From Bacillus sp. FJAT-49711 (lineage in GTDB: Bacteria; Bacillota; Bacilli; Bacillales; Bacillaceae_C): DNA of 64,000 bases. The notes under the pieces were generated by a model, which was given only the letters and a program-made list of their open reading frames with translations, made no database searches and was not told the DNA's origin. Position 1 is the first letter of the stretch; every line of letters starts with the position of its first letter. Position numbers and translations under genes: made by a program. The DNA lies in contig NZ_JAGYPL010000003.1 in NCBI RefSeq assembly GCF_018343715.1, positions 317,784 through 381,783 of the forward strand, in the 5' to 3' direction. Below, one piece after another: positions 52,322 to 61,652 of the stretch.

Positions 52322-52527
52322 CTTGCCATTCCTCCTTCATTAATCAATTTCACATTTTTTAGCATGCCCGAGGTTCTTAACAAAAATGTTTGGAATTGGA
52401 AAATTTATAGAAATAATGAAGGATTGAACATAAAATTGGAGGTTTAGCTTAATTTGTCTGATTCAAAAACTGAATTAAGGAGCCGCTGCTTTTCATTTTC
52501 AGGTTTAACCTTCTTTAATAGAAAAAA

Positions 52528-52568
52528 CCTGATACGCTTTAGTCGTTTTTGACTTTTTGCGTATCAGG
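52528..52568 (-). terminator. Terminator of the PrsA-like gene
   Basis: Perfect 10-bp stem CCTGATACGC/GCGTATCAGG with a 21-base loop; on the minus strand it ends in TTTTTT. Confidence 0.85.
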
Positions 52569-52592
52569 CACATTTTCGAAAGCTTAGTCCCT

Positions 52593-53480
52593 TTAAGAAA
52601 CCTTTAAATTATTTTTAATATCATATTTGGCTTTTATTCCTTCAAGCCATGGTTGGTATTCAGTTTGGAGCTTTTGGTTAAACAAAGTATCTTCAATTTC
52701 TTCTTTATGATCTTCGTATTTTGCTTCTTTTGCTGCTTTTTTGCCTGTTACTTTGATGATATGGTAACCATGTTCAGATTTGACGGGATCACTGATATCT
52801 CCAATTTCCATCGAAAAAGCGGCATCCTCGAATTCTTTTACCATTTTCCCTTTTGCGAAGTAGCCTAAATCTCCACCGTTTTCGGCACTACCAGTATCAG
52901 TTGAATATTCTTTTGCAAGTTCTGCGAAATCTTTTCCTTCTTTAATTTTTTTCTCTACTTCCTCAGCTTTCTTTTCATCTTCAACTAAAATATGGCTAGC
53001 TTGTACTTGTTCTTTTTCGTCAAAAGAATCTTTATTTTCATCAAAATATTTTTTCATTTCATCTTCAGTTATTTTTATTTTCGGTTCTAGCATTTTTTTA
53101 ATGGATAAATATTGAACGACTTCCTCTTCAATATTTTTTTTCGTAATTCCACTTTGCTGAAGAGCTGCTTCAAACGCGTCTTTCCCGCCATATTGCTCAA
53201 CATAAGAATCCATTTCTTTCTGTTTTTCCTTGTCAGAAATCGATATCTTTTCCTTTTTAGCTTCCAATTCAATGACTTTTTTCTCAATCATTGAATTCAG
53301 AGTATTTTGTCCATACTGTTTTACAAGTGCATCATTCAATTCGGCTTGAGTGATTTTTTCACCGCCAACATTAGCAACGATTTCCCTTTTTGAAAAAGCA
53401 GCCCCGAAAATAGCAGCTAGTCCTATTACAATTAATATAATGACACTAATCGTGAATTTTTTACTTGATTTTTTCTCCAT
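52593..53480 (-). CDS. PrsA-like foldase, parvulin-type peptidyl-prolyl isomerase
   Basis: Extracytoplasmic foldase of 295 residues. After a membrane segment (about 9-28) come a SurA-type N-terminal region and a parvulin domain (about 155-250) with QASHILVEDEKKAEEV, GGDLGYFAKGKMVKEFEDAAF and SEHGYHIIKV. Unlike true PrsA there is no lipobox cysteine after the hydrophobic segment (AAIFGAAFSKRE), so it should be held by the transmembrane helix, as in YacD-type homologues. It lies downstream of a CssRS/HtrA-like locus on the same strand. Confidence 0.87.
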   Translation of the reverse strand: MEKKSSKKFTISVIILIVIGLAAIFGAAFSKREIVANVGGEKITQAELNDALVKQYGQNTLNSMIEKKVIELEAKKEKISISDKEKQKEMDSYVEQYGGKDAFEAALQQSGITKKNIEEEVVQYLSIKKMLEPKIKITEDEMKKYFDENKDSFDEKEQVQASHILVEDEKKAEEVEKKIKEGKDFAELAKEYSTDTGSAENGGDLGYFAKGKMVKEFEDAAFSMEIGDISDPVKSEHGYHIIKVTGKKAAKEAKYEDHKEEIEDTLFNQKLQTEYQPWLEGIKAKYDIKNNLKVS

Positions 53481-53595
53481 CCTTTTTCCCCCTTAAGACC
53501 TCAATAAAATTAGCATATCTAGAAAATATGAACAAAGTATTAACAAGATTTTAAATCAATATGAAGAAAAGCGGAACCCCCACTTTTAACTTTTT

Positions 53596-54999
53596 CTATT
53601 TAAACGGAAATTTTAATATAAACTTTGTTCCTTTTTCTTTTTCACTAGACACTTCTATTTCACCATTATGCAAATTTACTAACTGCTTTACGATCGATAA
53701 TCCAAGACCAAACTCTCCGTAAGGATTGGTCGTTCTTGAAAGCATGGCTTTGTAAAATCGCCCCCAAATTTTCTCTATTTCTTCCGGATCAATGCCGATT
53801 CCGTTATCTTCAATTTCTATCACTGCTTGGTCAGACTCCGTTCTGCCTCTTAGTATAATAAGTCCATTTTCAGTGAATTGGATGCTATTTTTAATAATAT
53901 TGATTAAAATTTGTGTAAGTCTATCGTAATCCGCATGAACGACTGCATCTTCATCTGCTTCAACAATGATTTTATTATGTTTTTCCTCTGCTAATATGTC
54001 TAGCTGTTCTTTAATGATTTCAAGCATTTCTTTTAATTGAATATCTTGTTTATACAGCTTGATTTGATTAGAGCGAATTTTTTCATAGTCAAGATTTTCA
54101 TTTACAAGACGGATTAGCCTTTTTGTTTCATTGCTAGCAAGCTGCATTCCTTTTTCCTTTTCAGACTCGGGGATCATATCATTTCGAATACCTTCAATGA
54201 CACCGCTAATGGTCGTAAGCGGGGTTCTTAATTCGTGTGAAACATCCGCCATAAACTGACGCCTGCGGTTCTCGAGACTTTCAATCTCTTCCATTGAAAT
54301 ATTTAATTTCTCTACCATTTTATTAAAATCTTTGGAGAGCTCTCCGATTTCATCGAAATCCGATGAAGGTATGCGAACGGAATAATCCCCGCCCGCAACA
54401 AGTGAAGTTGCTTCTCGGAGCCTTTTAATTCTTTTCACATGAAAAGCCGCCAATATCCAGCTAAGCATTAAAGCTACGACCGAAGCAATCAGTACAGTGT
54501 ATAATAAGAACTCATTAATTTGCGAAATTACTTGCCTTGATCCTTTTATGGGTGAGGCTAGCAATATCCCTCCAACGAATTGATTATTATGAATATACGG
54601 AAGCAATACAAATGTAACTCCTTCTTCCAACCGATTAAAGTCTTGTTTAACATCAACCTTGTAACCTTGTTTAATTTTATTCCATTCTTCATCCTTCAAT
54701 TCGACAATTGGAGTTCTTCCTATTGAGTAAATGATGGCTGAGCTTTGATCAAACAGGCTGTATTGGATGTCGCGGCCGGCGAGTACACGTCCATATTCTG
54801 AAAGGATCGTTTGAGAATTCCCTCGATTTCTTTCCAAATCTCGTAATATATTTTGACCGTATGAAGTTAGCTCATCAATTTTATTTTCGTAAACAAAGTT
54901 TTTCATAAAATGAGAAAAGAGAAGGCTTAATATTAAAAAAGCAATAATGATAACACCAACGTGACTTGCTAGCTGCTGATATAAGTATTTAATTCTCAT
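53596..54999 (-). CDS. Sensor histidine kinase (CssS-like)
   Basis: Membrane kinase of 467 residues with two membrane segments (about 12-32 and 163-185), an extracellular sensor of about 130 residues, HAMP (about 188-240), HisKA with ADVSHELRTPLTTISG (His about 252) and HATPase_c with NIIKNSIQF, EDNGIGIDPEEI and GEFGLGLSIV. Its gene overlaps the response regulator by 4 bases and lies behind an HtrA-type protease gene, the neighbourhood known for CssRS, which senses misfolded secreted proteins. The specific assignment is by context. Confidence 0.88.
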   Translation of the reverse strand: MRIKYLYQQLASHVGVIIIAFLILSLLFSHFMKNFVYENKIDELTSYGQNILRDLERNRGNSQTILSEYGRVLAGRDIQYSLFDQSSAIIYSIGRTPIVELKDEEWNKIKQGYKVDVKQDFNRLEEGVTFVLLPYIHNNQFVGGILLASPIKGSRQVISQINEFLLYTVLIASVVALMLSWILAAFHVKRIKRLREATSLVAGGDYSVRIPSSDFDEIGELSKDFNKMVEKLNISMEEIESLENRRRQFMADVSHELRTPLTTISGVIEGIRNDMIPESEKEKGMQLASNETKRLIRLVNENLDYEKIRSNQIKLYKQDIQLKEMLEIIKEQLDILAEEKHNKIIVEADEDAVVHADYDRLTQILINIIKNSIQFTENGLIILRGRTESDQAVIEIEDNGIGIDPEEIEKIWGRFYKAMLSRTTNPYGEFGLGLSIVKQLVNLHNGEIEVSSEKEKGTKFILKFPFK

Positions 55000-55697
55000 G
55001 TTCGAGGATAACTTCCTTCTTCAAATTTGTATCCAACACCCCATACCGTCTGAAAAAAAGAATGATCAGCATTATCAATTTTATTGCGCAAGCGCTTAAT
55101 ATGGACGTCAACTGTACGGTCATCTCCGTAAAATTGATATCCCCAAACTTTTTCGAGAAGCTGTTCACGAGAAAAAACTTGCCGTGGATGCTGGACAAAG
55201 TGATACAGTAAATCAAATTCTTTTGGAGTTAAATTCGTTATAGGATCACCGTCAAGAAATACCTCTCTCGTATTTTTATTAATTTTAAAATGTGCTGTTT
55301 CAATAACATCGGTTTCTATTTTTTGATCCTTTTGCGGATGGTACCTCCTTGAAACAGCCTTGATTCTAGCCATAAGCGCCAATGGGCTAAACGGCTTCGT
55401 CACATAATCGTCAGCTCCCATTTCCAGACCAAGCACTTGATCCGATTCACTGTCTTTAGCGGTCAACATAATAATCGGAACTGATTTATTTTCCTGCCTA
55501 ATTTTGCGGCAAATTGTCACTCCATCCATATTTGGCAACATCCAATCTATAATTAAACAATCCCATTCCTCATGAATGGCGCGATGATAACCTTCCAAAC
55601 CGTCCTTTACAAATACTCCATTAATATTTTCTTTTGCAAAAAACATTTCAATCATCGAGGCGACACTTTCGTTATCTTCAATTACTAATATTCTCAT
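54996..55697 (-). CDS. OmpR-family response regulator (CssR-like)
   Basis: Response regulator of about 233 residues. The receiver domain starts MRILVIEDNESVA, has the phosphoacceptor in CLIIDWMLPNMDG and lysine in DYVTKPFSP. The winged helix follows (LTPKEFDLLYHFVQHPRQ to TVWGVGYKFEE). ATG at 55697 is the first sensible start, with AAGGTGG upstream; the frame is open a further 33 codons but those residues are not part of a receiver fold. Partner of the overlapping sensor kinase. Confidence 0.9.
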   Translation of the reverse strand: MRILVIEDNESVASMIEMFFAKENINGVFVKDGLEGYHRAIHEEWDCLIIDWMLPNMDGVTICRKIRQENKSVPIIMLTAKDSESDQVLGLEMGADDYVTKPFSPLALMARIKAVSRRYHPQKDQKIETDVIETAHFKINKNTREVFLDGDPITNLTPKEFDLLYHFVQHPRQVFSREQLLEKVWGYQFYGDDRTVDVHIKRLRNKIDNADHSFFQTVWGVGYKFEEGSYPRT

Positions 55698-55913
55698 TGC
55701 GGCTACACCACCTTGACCCTTTCCTTTTAACTTAAAACGAAATCTAAAATTTAGCAAGAAAAGCATAAACGAATGTTTAGCGATGCATAGACCCACCGGA
55801 AGCAGGTCATTCTAGGAAAACATAAAAACGCGAAGATTTCCTTTTTTTAAGGAAACAACTACACAACATAAAATAAATATACTAGGTGCTAGGCACTAAG
55901 CTAAGCAGCAAGA

Positions 55914-55942
55914 AGACCTCTTACTTATGAAGCAAGAGGTCT
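55914..55942 (-). terminator. Hairpin after the HtrA gene
   Basis: AGACCTCTT/AAGAGGTCT stem. The tail is only partly T-rich, so readthrough into the regulator genes is possible. Confidence 0.6.
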
Positions 55943-55949
55943 ATCCATG

Positions 55950-57176
55950 CTATTTACTAGCAAGAGTAATATTAATCGTTTTTAATTTTCCATCCCTGTA
56001 AACTTCCAACGACACTTTATCTCCTACTTTTAGCTCTGTGTATAAATATCTGCGTAATTCACCTGAATTTTTCACTTTATTTTTATTAACTGAAACTATA
56101 ACATCCTTTACCTCTAGCCCTGCTTTTTCTGCAGCAGAATTCTGCTCAACCGCTGCAACCATCACACCATCTTCGACATTTAATGGAACAGCCCGCAAAT
56201 ATTGCTGTGGAACTTGATCTAAGTCTGCTAAGCTTACTCCCATGTATGGACGCTCAATTTTACCAGTTTTTATTATTTCATTAATTATTGGAACCGCATC
56301 ATTAATTGGTATAGCGAACCCGAGTCCTTCCACTCCACTTTCGGAGATTTTCAAGCTATTAATCCCAACGAGTTCACCATCAGAATTGATTAACGCCCCG
56401 CCACTGTTTCCAGGGTTAATGGCTGCATCCGTCTGGATTGCATTTAAATCCCACTCACCCGCTGAGGTAGTTACGCTCACTGTTCGATTAACAGCACTAA
56501 CAATCCCTTGAGTCACAGTACGTGAAAAATCAAGGCCTAGCGGATTTCCAATCGCAACCACTTGATCACCAGCACGCAATGCATCAGAATTACCAAACTT
56601 TAATACGGTATCTGCATATTTTCCATCCACTTTTAAAACAGCTAGGTCGGTTAATGCATCTGCTCCAACGAGTTCCGCTGTAGTCTTTTCTCCATCATAA
56701 AAAGAAACTTCAACTTTTTCAGCCCCATCGATTACATGGTTATTCGTCACGATGTACGCATCATTGCCCTCTTTTTTAAAGATAACCCCGGAGCCAGATC
56801 CCGCTTCAACACTTTCCTCGATCGGAGAAAGTTGACTTCTTTTATTTTGAAAATTAACAACTCCCACAATGGCTTTCGAAGTACCTTCCACCATATCAGC
56901 AAGTGATTTCGTACTAGCCGATACTTTCTGAACTGAATATGGATCATCGTTTGCCGTTTGCACAGTAGATGTTGGAATATCCTTTTCACTTTCCGTATTC
57001 GCGTCTTGCAATATTGGAGTATACGTTACAACGGTCAGTGTTAAAACTGAGCCAATTATACCAGCACCTACTGTTGAAAAAAATCTTTTTAATCCTGTTT
57101 TTTTAGGACTACGATAAGGCTTTGCTCTTTCTGTTGTATTTGAAACTTCTTGATTTGAATCATTCATTTCTGTCAT
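55950..57176 (-). CDS. HtrA/DegP-family serine protease (HtrA/HtrB-like)
   Basis: Membrane-anchored protease of 408 residues. A cytoplasmic N-terminus and one membrane helix (about 32-52) precede the trypsin-like domain (about 95-290). The catalytic triad is His in VTNNHVIDGAE, Asp in ALTDLAVLKVD and Ser in NPGNSGGALIN. One PDZ domain occupies about 300-400. It degrades or refolds damaged secreted proteins at the cell surface. AGGAGG precedes the ATG. The two-component genes follow on the same strand. Confidence 0.92.
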   Translation of the reverse strand: MTEMNDSNQEVSNTTERAKPYRSPKKTGLKRFFSTVGAGIIGSVLTLTVVTYTPILQDANTESEKDIPTSTVQTANDDPYSVQKVSASTKSLADMVEGTSKAIVGVVNFQNKRSQLSPIEESVEAGSGSGVIFKKEGNDAYIVTNNHVIDGAEKVEVSFYDGEKTTAELVGADALTDLAVLKVDGKYADTVLKFGNSDALRAGDQVVAIGNPLGLDFSRTVTQGIVSAVNRTVSVTTSAGEWDLNAIQTDAAINPGNSGGALINSDGELVGINSLKISESGVEGLGFAIPINDAVPIINEIIKTGKIERPYMGVSLADLDQVPQQYLRAVPLNVEDGVMVAAVEQNSAAEKAGLEVKDVIVSVNKNKVKNSGELRRYLYTELKVGDKVSLEVYRDGKLKTINITLASK

Positions 57177-57225
57177 CGTTTCTTCCTCCTAACGATTGAT
57201 TGCTTATTTTCATCTTAGCTAGGAG

Positions 57226-57243
57226 TTATTAACAAATTATGAA
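57226..57243 (-). promoter_or_regulatory. Candidate response-regulator boxes before the HtrA gene
   Basis: On the minus strand TTCATAA and TTAATAA are direct repeats with start points 11 bases apart, the spacing used by OmpR-family regulators. They lie 50-67 bases before the HtrA start. The CssR-like regulator is the obvious candidate, but the site is only inferred. Confidence 0.4.
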
Positions 57244-57268
57244 CGATTGTTTACTAGAAGATAAATAA

Positions 57269-57871
57269 TCATGAACGAAGTGCTACTTTATAAAAGGGAA
57301 TTTTTAATAAAGCATACATACTATATCCAATCAAAACGCCGATCACATTTAAAATCACATCGTCAATATCGGTGCTGCGTCCAATAAATAATTGAATTAA
57401 TTCGATAAAACAAGTGATACCTAACCCTAGAAATAGTATTTTCGAAAAGGAGCGCATCCTGCTCCAAAGGATAGGCACAAATATTCCAATCGGCGAAAAT
57501 ACAAGCATGTTTCCAACAATATTCACAAGTGATAAGCCGCCCCAATTATCCACATTTACATTCGTTGTAAAAAAGTATTGACTGATTGTATGAAAGGGTA
57601 TCAGATTAACGTGTGCAATCCCATTGTATAAATAAACATCAAAATAAAGTTTTCCGGTATCAGCCATCATTCCAGCATCCCATCTTGGAATGATCGTTTG
57701 CGAAGCAAGGCCAACTATGTATAAAACGAATAAAGCTAACATCGATTCACGCATCAATTCTACTCGTTTTTTCTTCCTTTTTAAAAAAACCACTCTGGCA
57801 ATCAAATAAAATGGCAATGCCACGATCATATATCCAATCATATTTATTACGTACATTTTTATTAGACCCAT
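57269..57871 (-). CDS. VanZ family membrane protein
   Basis: Membrane protein of 200 residues with about five hydrophobic segments and the VanZ-type pattern LSLVNIVGNMLVFSPIGIFVP followed by CFIELIQLFIGRSTDIDDVILN. VanZ-like proteins are common in Firmicutes; VanZ itself gives low-level teicoplanin resistance, while most members are uncharacterised. The start lies 3 bases after the MATE gene stop with GGTGG 7 bases before the ATG, so the two are cotranscribed. Confidence 0.85.
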   Translation of the reverse strand: MGLIKMYVINMIGYMIVALPFYLIARVVFLKRKKKRVELMRESMLALFVLYIVGLASQTIIPRWDAGMMADTGKLYFDVYLYNGIAHVNLIPFHTISQYFFTTNVNVDNWGGLSLVNIVGNMLVFSPIGIFVPILWSRMRSFSKILFLGLGITCFIELIQLFIGRSTDIDDVILNVIGVLIGYSMYALLKIPFYKVALRS

Positions 57872-57874
57872 ATC

Positions 57875-59218
57875 TTATCCACCCTGTTCTTCGAATAAAT
57901 CCTTCCTCTGCCACTTTCCAAACCGATAATATCCAAAGGCAAAGAAACTGCTAATGAAAAAGCTGACTCCCATTCCAAGTGCAATTCCTCTTTCTCCGAA
58001 AATGTCGGAAAACAAGTAGGTTAATGGATAACGCAGCAGCCAGAAGGATATTATGTTCAACACAAGTACTTGAACTGCTGCTCCCGATGCACGTACGACC
58101 CCATTCCAAACAAAATTGAATCCTAAAAATGGAAAGAAAAAGGCAACTAGTTTAATATAGTCGGTCCCAAACTTTACAGCTTCGGCTTCTGAAATAAATA
58201 ATCGAATTCCCATATTAGCTAAAAAGAAAATGGCCGTAGAAGCAATAAGCATTGACCCTAAATTTAGTAAAGTCGCATATAGCGTAATCTTATGCACGCG
58301 ATCCCATTTACCTGCTGCAATGTTTTGGCCAGCCATACTATTTACTGCGGTTCCTAGTGCAGAAGCTGGAAGCATGATGATGCTTTCAAGGCGTTGCGCA
58401 GCTCCAAATCCAGCTACCGTGTCACTGCCAAAACCTGTAACGACACTCATAATGGCAGCAGAACCTGCAGAAATCACCATCATTTGCAATCCGGACGGAA
58501 TGCCTTGCCCTAATATAAGAGAAACCTCATCTTTCTTAGGAATGGACGGCAATGAAAACGGGATTAATTTATGATGTAAACTTATAAACAAACCATACAT
58601 AAAGGCAAAACCTTGAGCAATAATCGTTGCATAGGCTGCTCCTTGAATCCCCCAATCAAACACGTAAATAAATAATGGGTCCAAGACAGCATTTAGAATG
58701 ACTGCTATCATGACAAATCTTAATGGGGTTTTACTATTACCAAGTGCACGAAATACCGTCGCGATAAAATTATAGCCAAATAAAAAGAGTATCCCTAAAA
58801 AGTTGATTTTTAAATAACTCGACGCATCCGCCATCATGGCATCAGGAGTTCCAAGGATTTTTAAAATATTTTCCGTAAAAACAAATCCGATCACTCCAAG
58901 AATAATCGCCATCGTCCCAAGAATGACCGTAAAGGCATTCACATAGCTCCTTAATCCCTTAGGGTCATCCTTCCCTTTTAATTGTGACAATATCGTCAAT
59001 GTAGCATTATTAATTCCGATAATAAAAGATAATACCGTAAAAATAACAGTACTCGATACCGCAACAGCTCCAAGTGCATCAGCACCTAGTAAATTACCAA
59101 CCCATAAGCTATCTATAAATTGATAGGAGATTTGCAGAAGATTAGTTACCATAATTGGAGCCGAAAACGTAATGAGCTGCCTCCATATACTCCCAGTAGT
59201 AAAATTGTGTTGTTTCAA
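57875..59218 (-). CDS. MATE family multidrug/Na+ exporter
   Basis: Membrane transporter of 447 residues with 12 hydrophobic segments in two similar halves. Family-typical stretches are FSAPIMVTNLLQISYQFIDS at the N-terminus and GAAQRLESIIMLPASALGTA near residue 255. It probably expels cationic drugs or metabolites in exchange for Na+ or H+. It begins at TTG with AAAGGAGC 7 bases upstream. Operon with the VanZ-type gene. Confidence 0.9.
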   Translation of the reverse strand: MKQHNFTTGSIWRQLITFSAPIMVTNLLQISYQFIDSLWVGNLLGADALGAVAVSSTVIFTVLSFIIGINNATLTILSQLKGKDDPKGLRSYVNAFTVILGTMAIILGVIGFVFTENILKILGTPDAMMADASSYLKINFLGILFLFGYNFIATVFRALGNSKTPLRFVMIAVILNAVLDPLFIYVFDWGIQGAAYATIIAQGFAFMYGLFISLHHKLIPFSLPSIPKKDEVSLILGQGIPSGLQMMVISAGSAAIMSVVTGFGSDTVAGFGAAQRLESIIMLPASALGTAVNSMAGQNIAAGKWDRVHKITLYATLLNLGSMLIASTAIFFLANMGIRLFISEAEAVKFGTDYIKLVAFFFPFLGFNFVWNGVVRASGAAVQVLVLNIISFWLLRYPLTYLFSDIFGERGIALGMGVSFFISSFFAFGYYRFGKWQRKDLFEEQGG

Positions 59219-59246
59219 TCAAAACAGCTCCTTTACGAGCATATTT

Positions 59247-59283
59247 AAAATCCGGAGAGACGTTTCATCTCATCCGGATTTTA
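59247..59283. terminator. Terminator between the sugar cluster and the MATE gene
   Basis: Perfect stem AAAATCCGGA/TCCGGATTTT with a 16-base loop and T-rich flanks on both strands. Confidence 0.85.
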
Positions 59284-59364
59284 TTATCGTTTGGGAATTT
59301 ATCAATTGGACATTTTGTGGATAACTTTCTAGGAAATAGTTTCCGTACCACTACAGCCACTAGC

Positions 59365-59478
59365 AAACTTTCAGTTTTGTCCTACGATAATACAACTCCA
59401 GCTCACCTTGTTTCCTTTATCTCGTTAGGATCTCTGAAAAGTTTGTATGACGTTGAACAGGCCCTTGCGCTTTTGTTT
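59365..59478 (-). repeat. Dispersed intergenic repeat, minus-strand copy
   Basis: Read on the minus strand it has AACAAAAGCGCAAGGGCC, CGTCATACAAACTTTTCAG, GAGATAAAGGAAACAAGG and AAAGTTTGCTAGTGGC in the same order as the full copies. It fills the 269-base gap between the Gfo/Idh gene and the terminator. Confidence 0.75.
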
Positions 59479-59487
59479 ATCATATCA

Positions 59488-60651
59488 TTAATGAGTACCA
59501 CTTACATCTAAAGTGAGATTCTTGGCGCTCGCTTCATTAAAATTAGACTGCTGTATTTTTTCTTGCAGCTTTTCGTAAAAAAGATCTTCATTTATTGGCA
59601 TGTCGACCCAGTCATCCGTCCAGCTTGATAAATAAACAGCATTTGAGATTGCCAGACTCTTAATGCCTTCAGCACCCGGGGCAAGTAGCTCCGCACCATT
59701 TAAAACGGCATCCACCCAGTTATTCATAATACCTAAATGATCTGTCGCCTTACCATGAATAGGAATATCAATTTCCCAGCATTCCGGTTCGCCAAATCCG
59801 CCTTTATATGTGCGATTGAATTCACGTTCTGACTGTCTTAATCGTGAAAAGGTCAGTTTATTATCTTCTACAACGAGTTTTCCACGGTCGCCTGCAATTT
59901 CAAATCGATTTGTGCCTGGCGCCTCCCCAGTTGAAGTGATAAATACTCCGGTAGCTCCATTTTCATATTCCACATAAGCTGTAACATCGTCTTCCACTTC
60001 AATATCATGATATTTGCCAAAACCGCTAAATGCGCGAACACGCTTCGGCATCAAGCCTGTTGTCCACTGCCAAAGATCAAGCTGATGGGGGGACTGGTTA
60101 ATCATAACCCCGCCGCCTTCACCTGCCCATGTAGCGCGCCAGCCGCCAGAGTCATAATAGCTTTGCGAGCGGTACCAATTTGTAATAATCCAATTTGTTC
60201 GCTTAATTTCACCAAGCTCGCCGGAAGATATTAGCTCTCTTACTTTCTGATAAAGCGGATTTGTTCGTTGGTTAAACATCATACTAAACACTTTTCCACT
60301 TTTTTCAGCAGCTTCATTCATTTGCCTTACATTTTTAGTGTAAACCCCTGCTGGTTTTTCAGACAAAACATGTAAGCCACTTTCAAAGGCCTTAATGGCA
60401 AGTAGAGGGTGATCATAATGTGGCGTCGCAATAATGACACCATCAATATCAGCATTTGAAAGAAAATCGTCGTAGGAAGTGAACCGCTGCACCTGATCTC
60501 CAAACATATCCTCTGCCCACTGAAGTCGATCCGGCCTCTCATCACAAATCGCTGCTAAGATGGCCCCTTTAACATGCCCGTCAAAAATATTTTTTGCATG
60601 ACTTGACCCCATATTTCCCATTCCGATGATTCCAATTTTCATTTGGTTCAT
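59488..60651 (-). CDS. Gfo/Idh/MocA family sugar oxidoreductase (1)
   Basis: NAD(P)-dependent dehydrogenase of about 387 residues. The N-terminal Rossmann fold has GIIGMGNMGSSHAKN; the catalytic-domain start is marked by SEKPAG (the family EKP lysine) and MINQSPHQLDLWQW near residue 185. It probably oxidises a sugar or inositol-type substrate. GGAGG is 7 bases before the ATG at 60651. It follows the TIM-barrel isomerase gene by 14 bases, so the two form an operon. Confidence 0.87.
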   Translation of the reverse strand: MNQMKIGIIGMGNMGSSHAKNIFDGHVKGAILAAICDERPDRLQWAEDMFGDQVQRFTSYDDFLSNADIDGVIIATPHYDHPLLAIKAFESGLHVLSEKPAGVYTKNVRQMNEAAEKSGKVFSMMFNQRTNPLYQKVRELISSGELGEIKRTNWIITNWYRSQSYYDSGGWRATWAGEGGGVMINQSPHQLDLWQWTTGLMPKRVRAFSGFGKYHDIEVEDDVTAYVEYENGATGVFITSTGEAPGTNRFEIAGDRGKLVVEDNKLTFSRLRQSEREFNRTYKGGFGEPECWEIDIPIHGKATDHLGIMNNWVDAVLNGAELLAPGAEGIKSLAISNAVYLSSWTDDWVDMPINEDLFYEKLQEKIQQSNFNEASAKNLTLDVSGTH

Positions 60652-60665
60652 AAACACACCTCCAC

Positions 60666-61421
60666 TTATACTCTCTCTTTTAATTTCATTAAATTCTCTA
60701 GACTAATTTTCAGGCTATCCATTGGATTCCCTGGGCAAACATCTTGTTCTACTGCGTACCATTCGACGCCAGATTTTTCACCCCATTGTAAAATTGGAAC
60801 GAAATCAATTTGTCCGGTTCCGACTTCCGCAAACACTTCTTTATCATCATTCGTCATATCTTTTAAATGAATGATTGGCATTCTATTAGTGTATGGTTGG
60901 ATAAAGGATAACGGGTCACGTCCACCCTTTTTCACCCAGTACACATCCACTTCAGCTAAAATCAGATTATCATTTGCAGGCTCCAATATGTATTCAAGAG
61001 CAGATACTCCATTAATTTCCGTATCAAATTCAAAAGCGTGATTATGATAGCTGATTCGATATCCAGGAACTTTTCTCGCAATGGCATTTAGGCTTTCTTT
61101 TACTCTCGTATAACCTTCTTGATTCCAATATTCTTGTGGAAGATAAGGGCAAACAATATCTTTTGTACCATAAAGATCCGCCTCATTAACAACATTGTCT
61201 AAATCATTCTCAAGTCGATCAAGTGAAATATGCATTCCTGCCGTTCCTAAACCGGTCTCTTTTAGTATGGCTGCAATTTCATGCGGATCATGACCTTCTG
61301 GAAGCGCGGAAATCTGGACTCCCGCCCACCCCATTTGTTTTAATTCCTGAAATACGGGTTTGATTCCTTTTGCTAACTCCTCACGTACCGTAAATAGTTG
61401 TGCAGCAAATTTTTGTTCCAT
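60666..61421 (-). CDS. Sugar phosphate isomerase/epimerase (xylose isomerase-like TIM barrel)
   Basis: Protein of 251 residues of the AP endonuclease 2/IolE-type TIM-barrel family. Metal or substrate-site segments are GYRISYHNHAFEF, LILAEVDVYWVKKGG, MPIIHLKDM and WYAVEQD. It likely acts on the same sugar as the oxidoreductase encoded just downstream. The exact reaction cannot be told from the sequence. Confidence 0.85.
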   Translation of the reverse strand: MEQKFAAQLFTVREELAKGIKPVFQELKQMGWAGVQISALPEGHDPHEIAAILKETGLGTAGMHISLDRLENDLDNVVNEADLYGTKDIVCPYLPQEYWNQEGYTRVKESLNAIARKVPGYRISYHNHAFEFDTEINGVSALEYILEPANDNLILAEVDVYWVKKGGRDPLSFIQPYTNRMPIIHLKDMTNDDKEVFAEVGTGQIDFVPILQWGEKSGVEWYAVEQDVCPGNPMDSLKISLENLMKLKERV

Positions 61422-61487
61422 TTAAACCTCTCCCTCCGTATAAGTAAAATATTAATTGCATTTCGCTGTTTAGTTTCAGCACCAATC

Positions 61488-61545
61488 GACTAGCAAACTT
61501 CGTGTGGCGCGCACATCGATGAGCAAGCAGCTCCCGCTTTTATAT
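61488..61545 (-). repeat. Truncated dispersed intergenic repeat, minus strand
   Basis: On the minus strand it reads AAAAGCGGGAGCTGC, CATCGATG and AAGTTTGCTAGTCGATTGGTGCTG; the middle third is missing. Confidence 0.6.
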
Positions 61546-61652
61546 CAAAAAAGAGGCGTTCCAAAGATAGGCGGGAAATACCATCTCCTACCATTATTCT
61601 ATACATGGTGTGGAGAGGACCAACCAAAGCACTTTGGAACATCCTCCAATTT

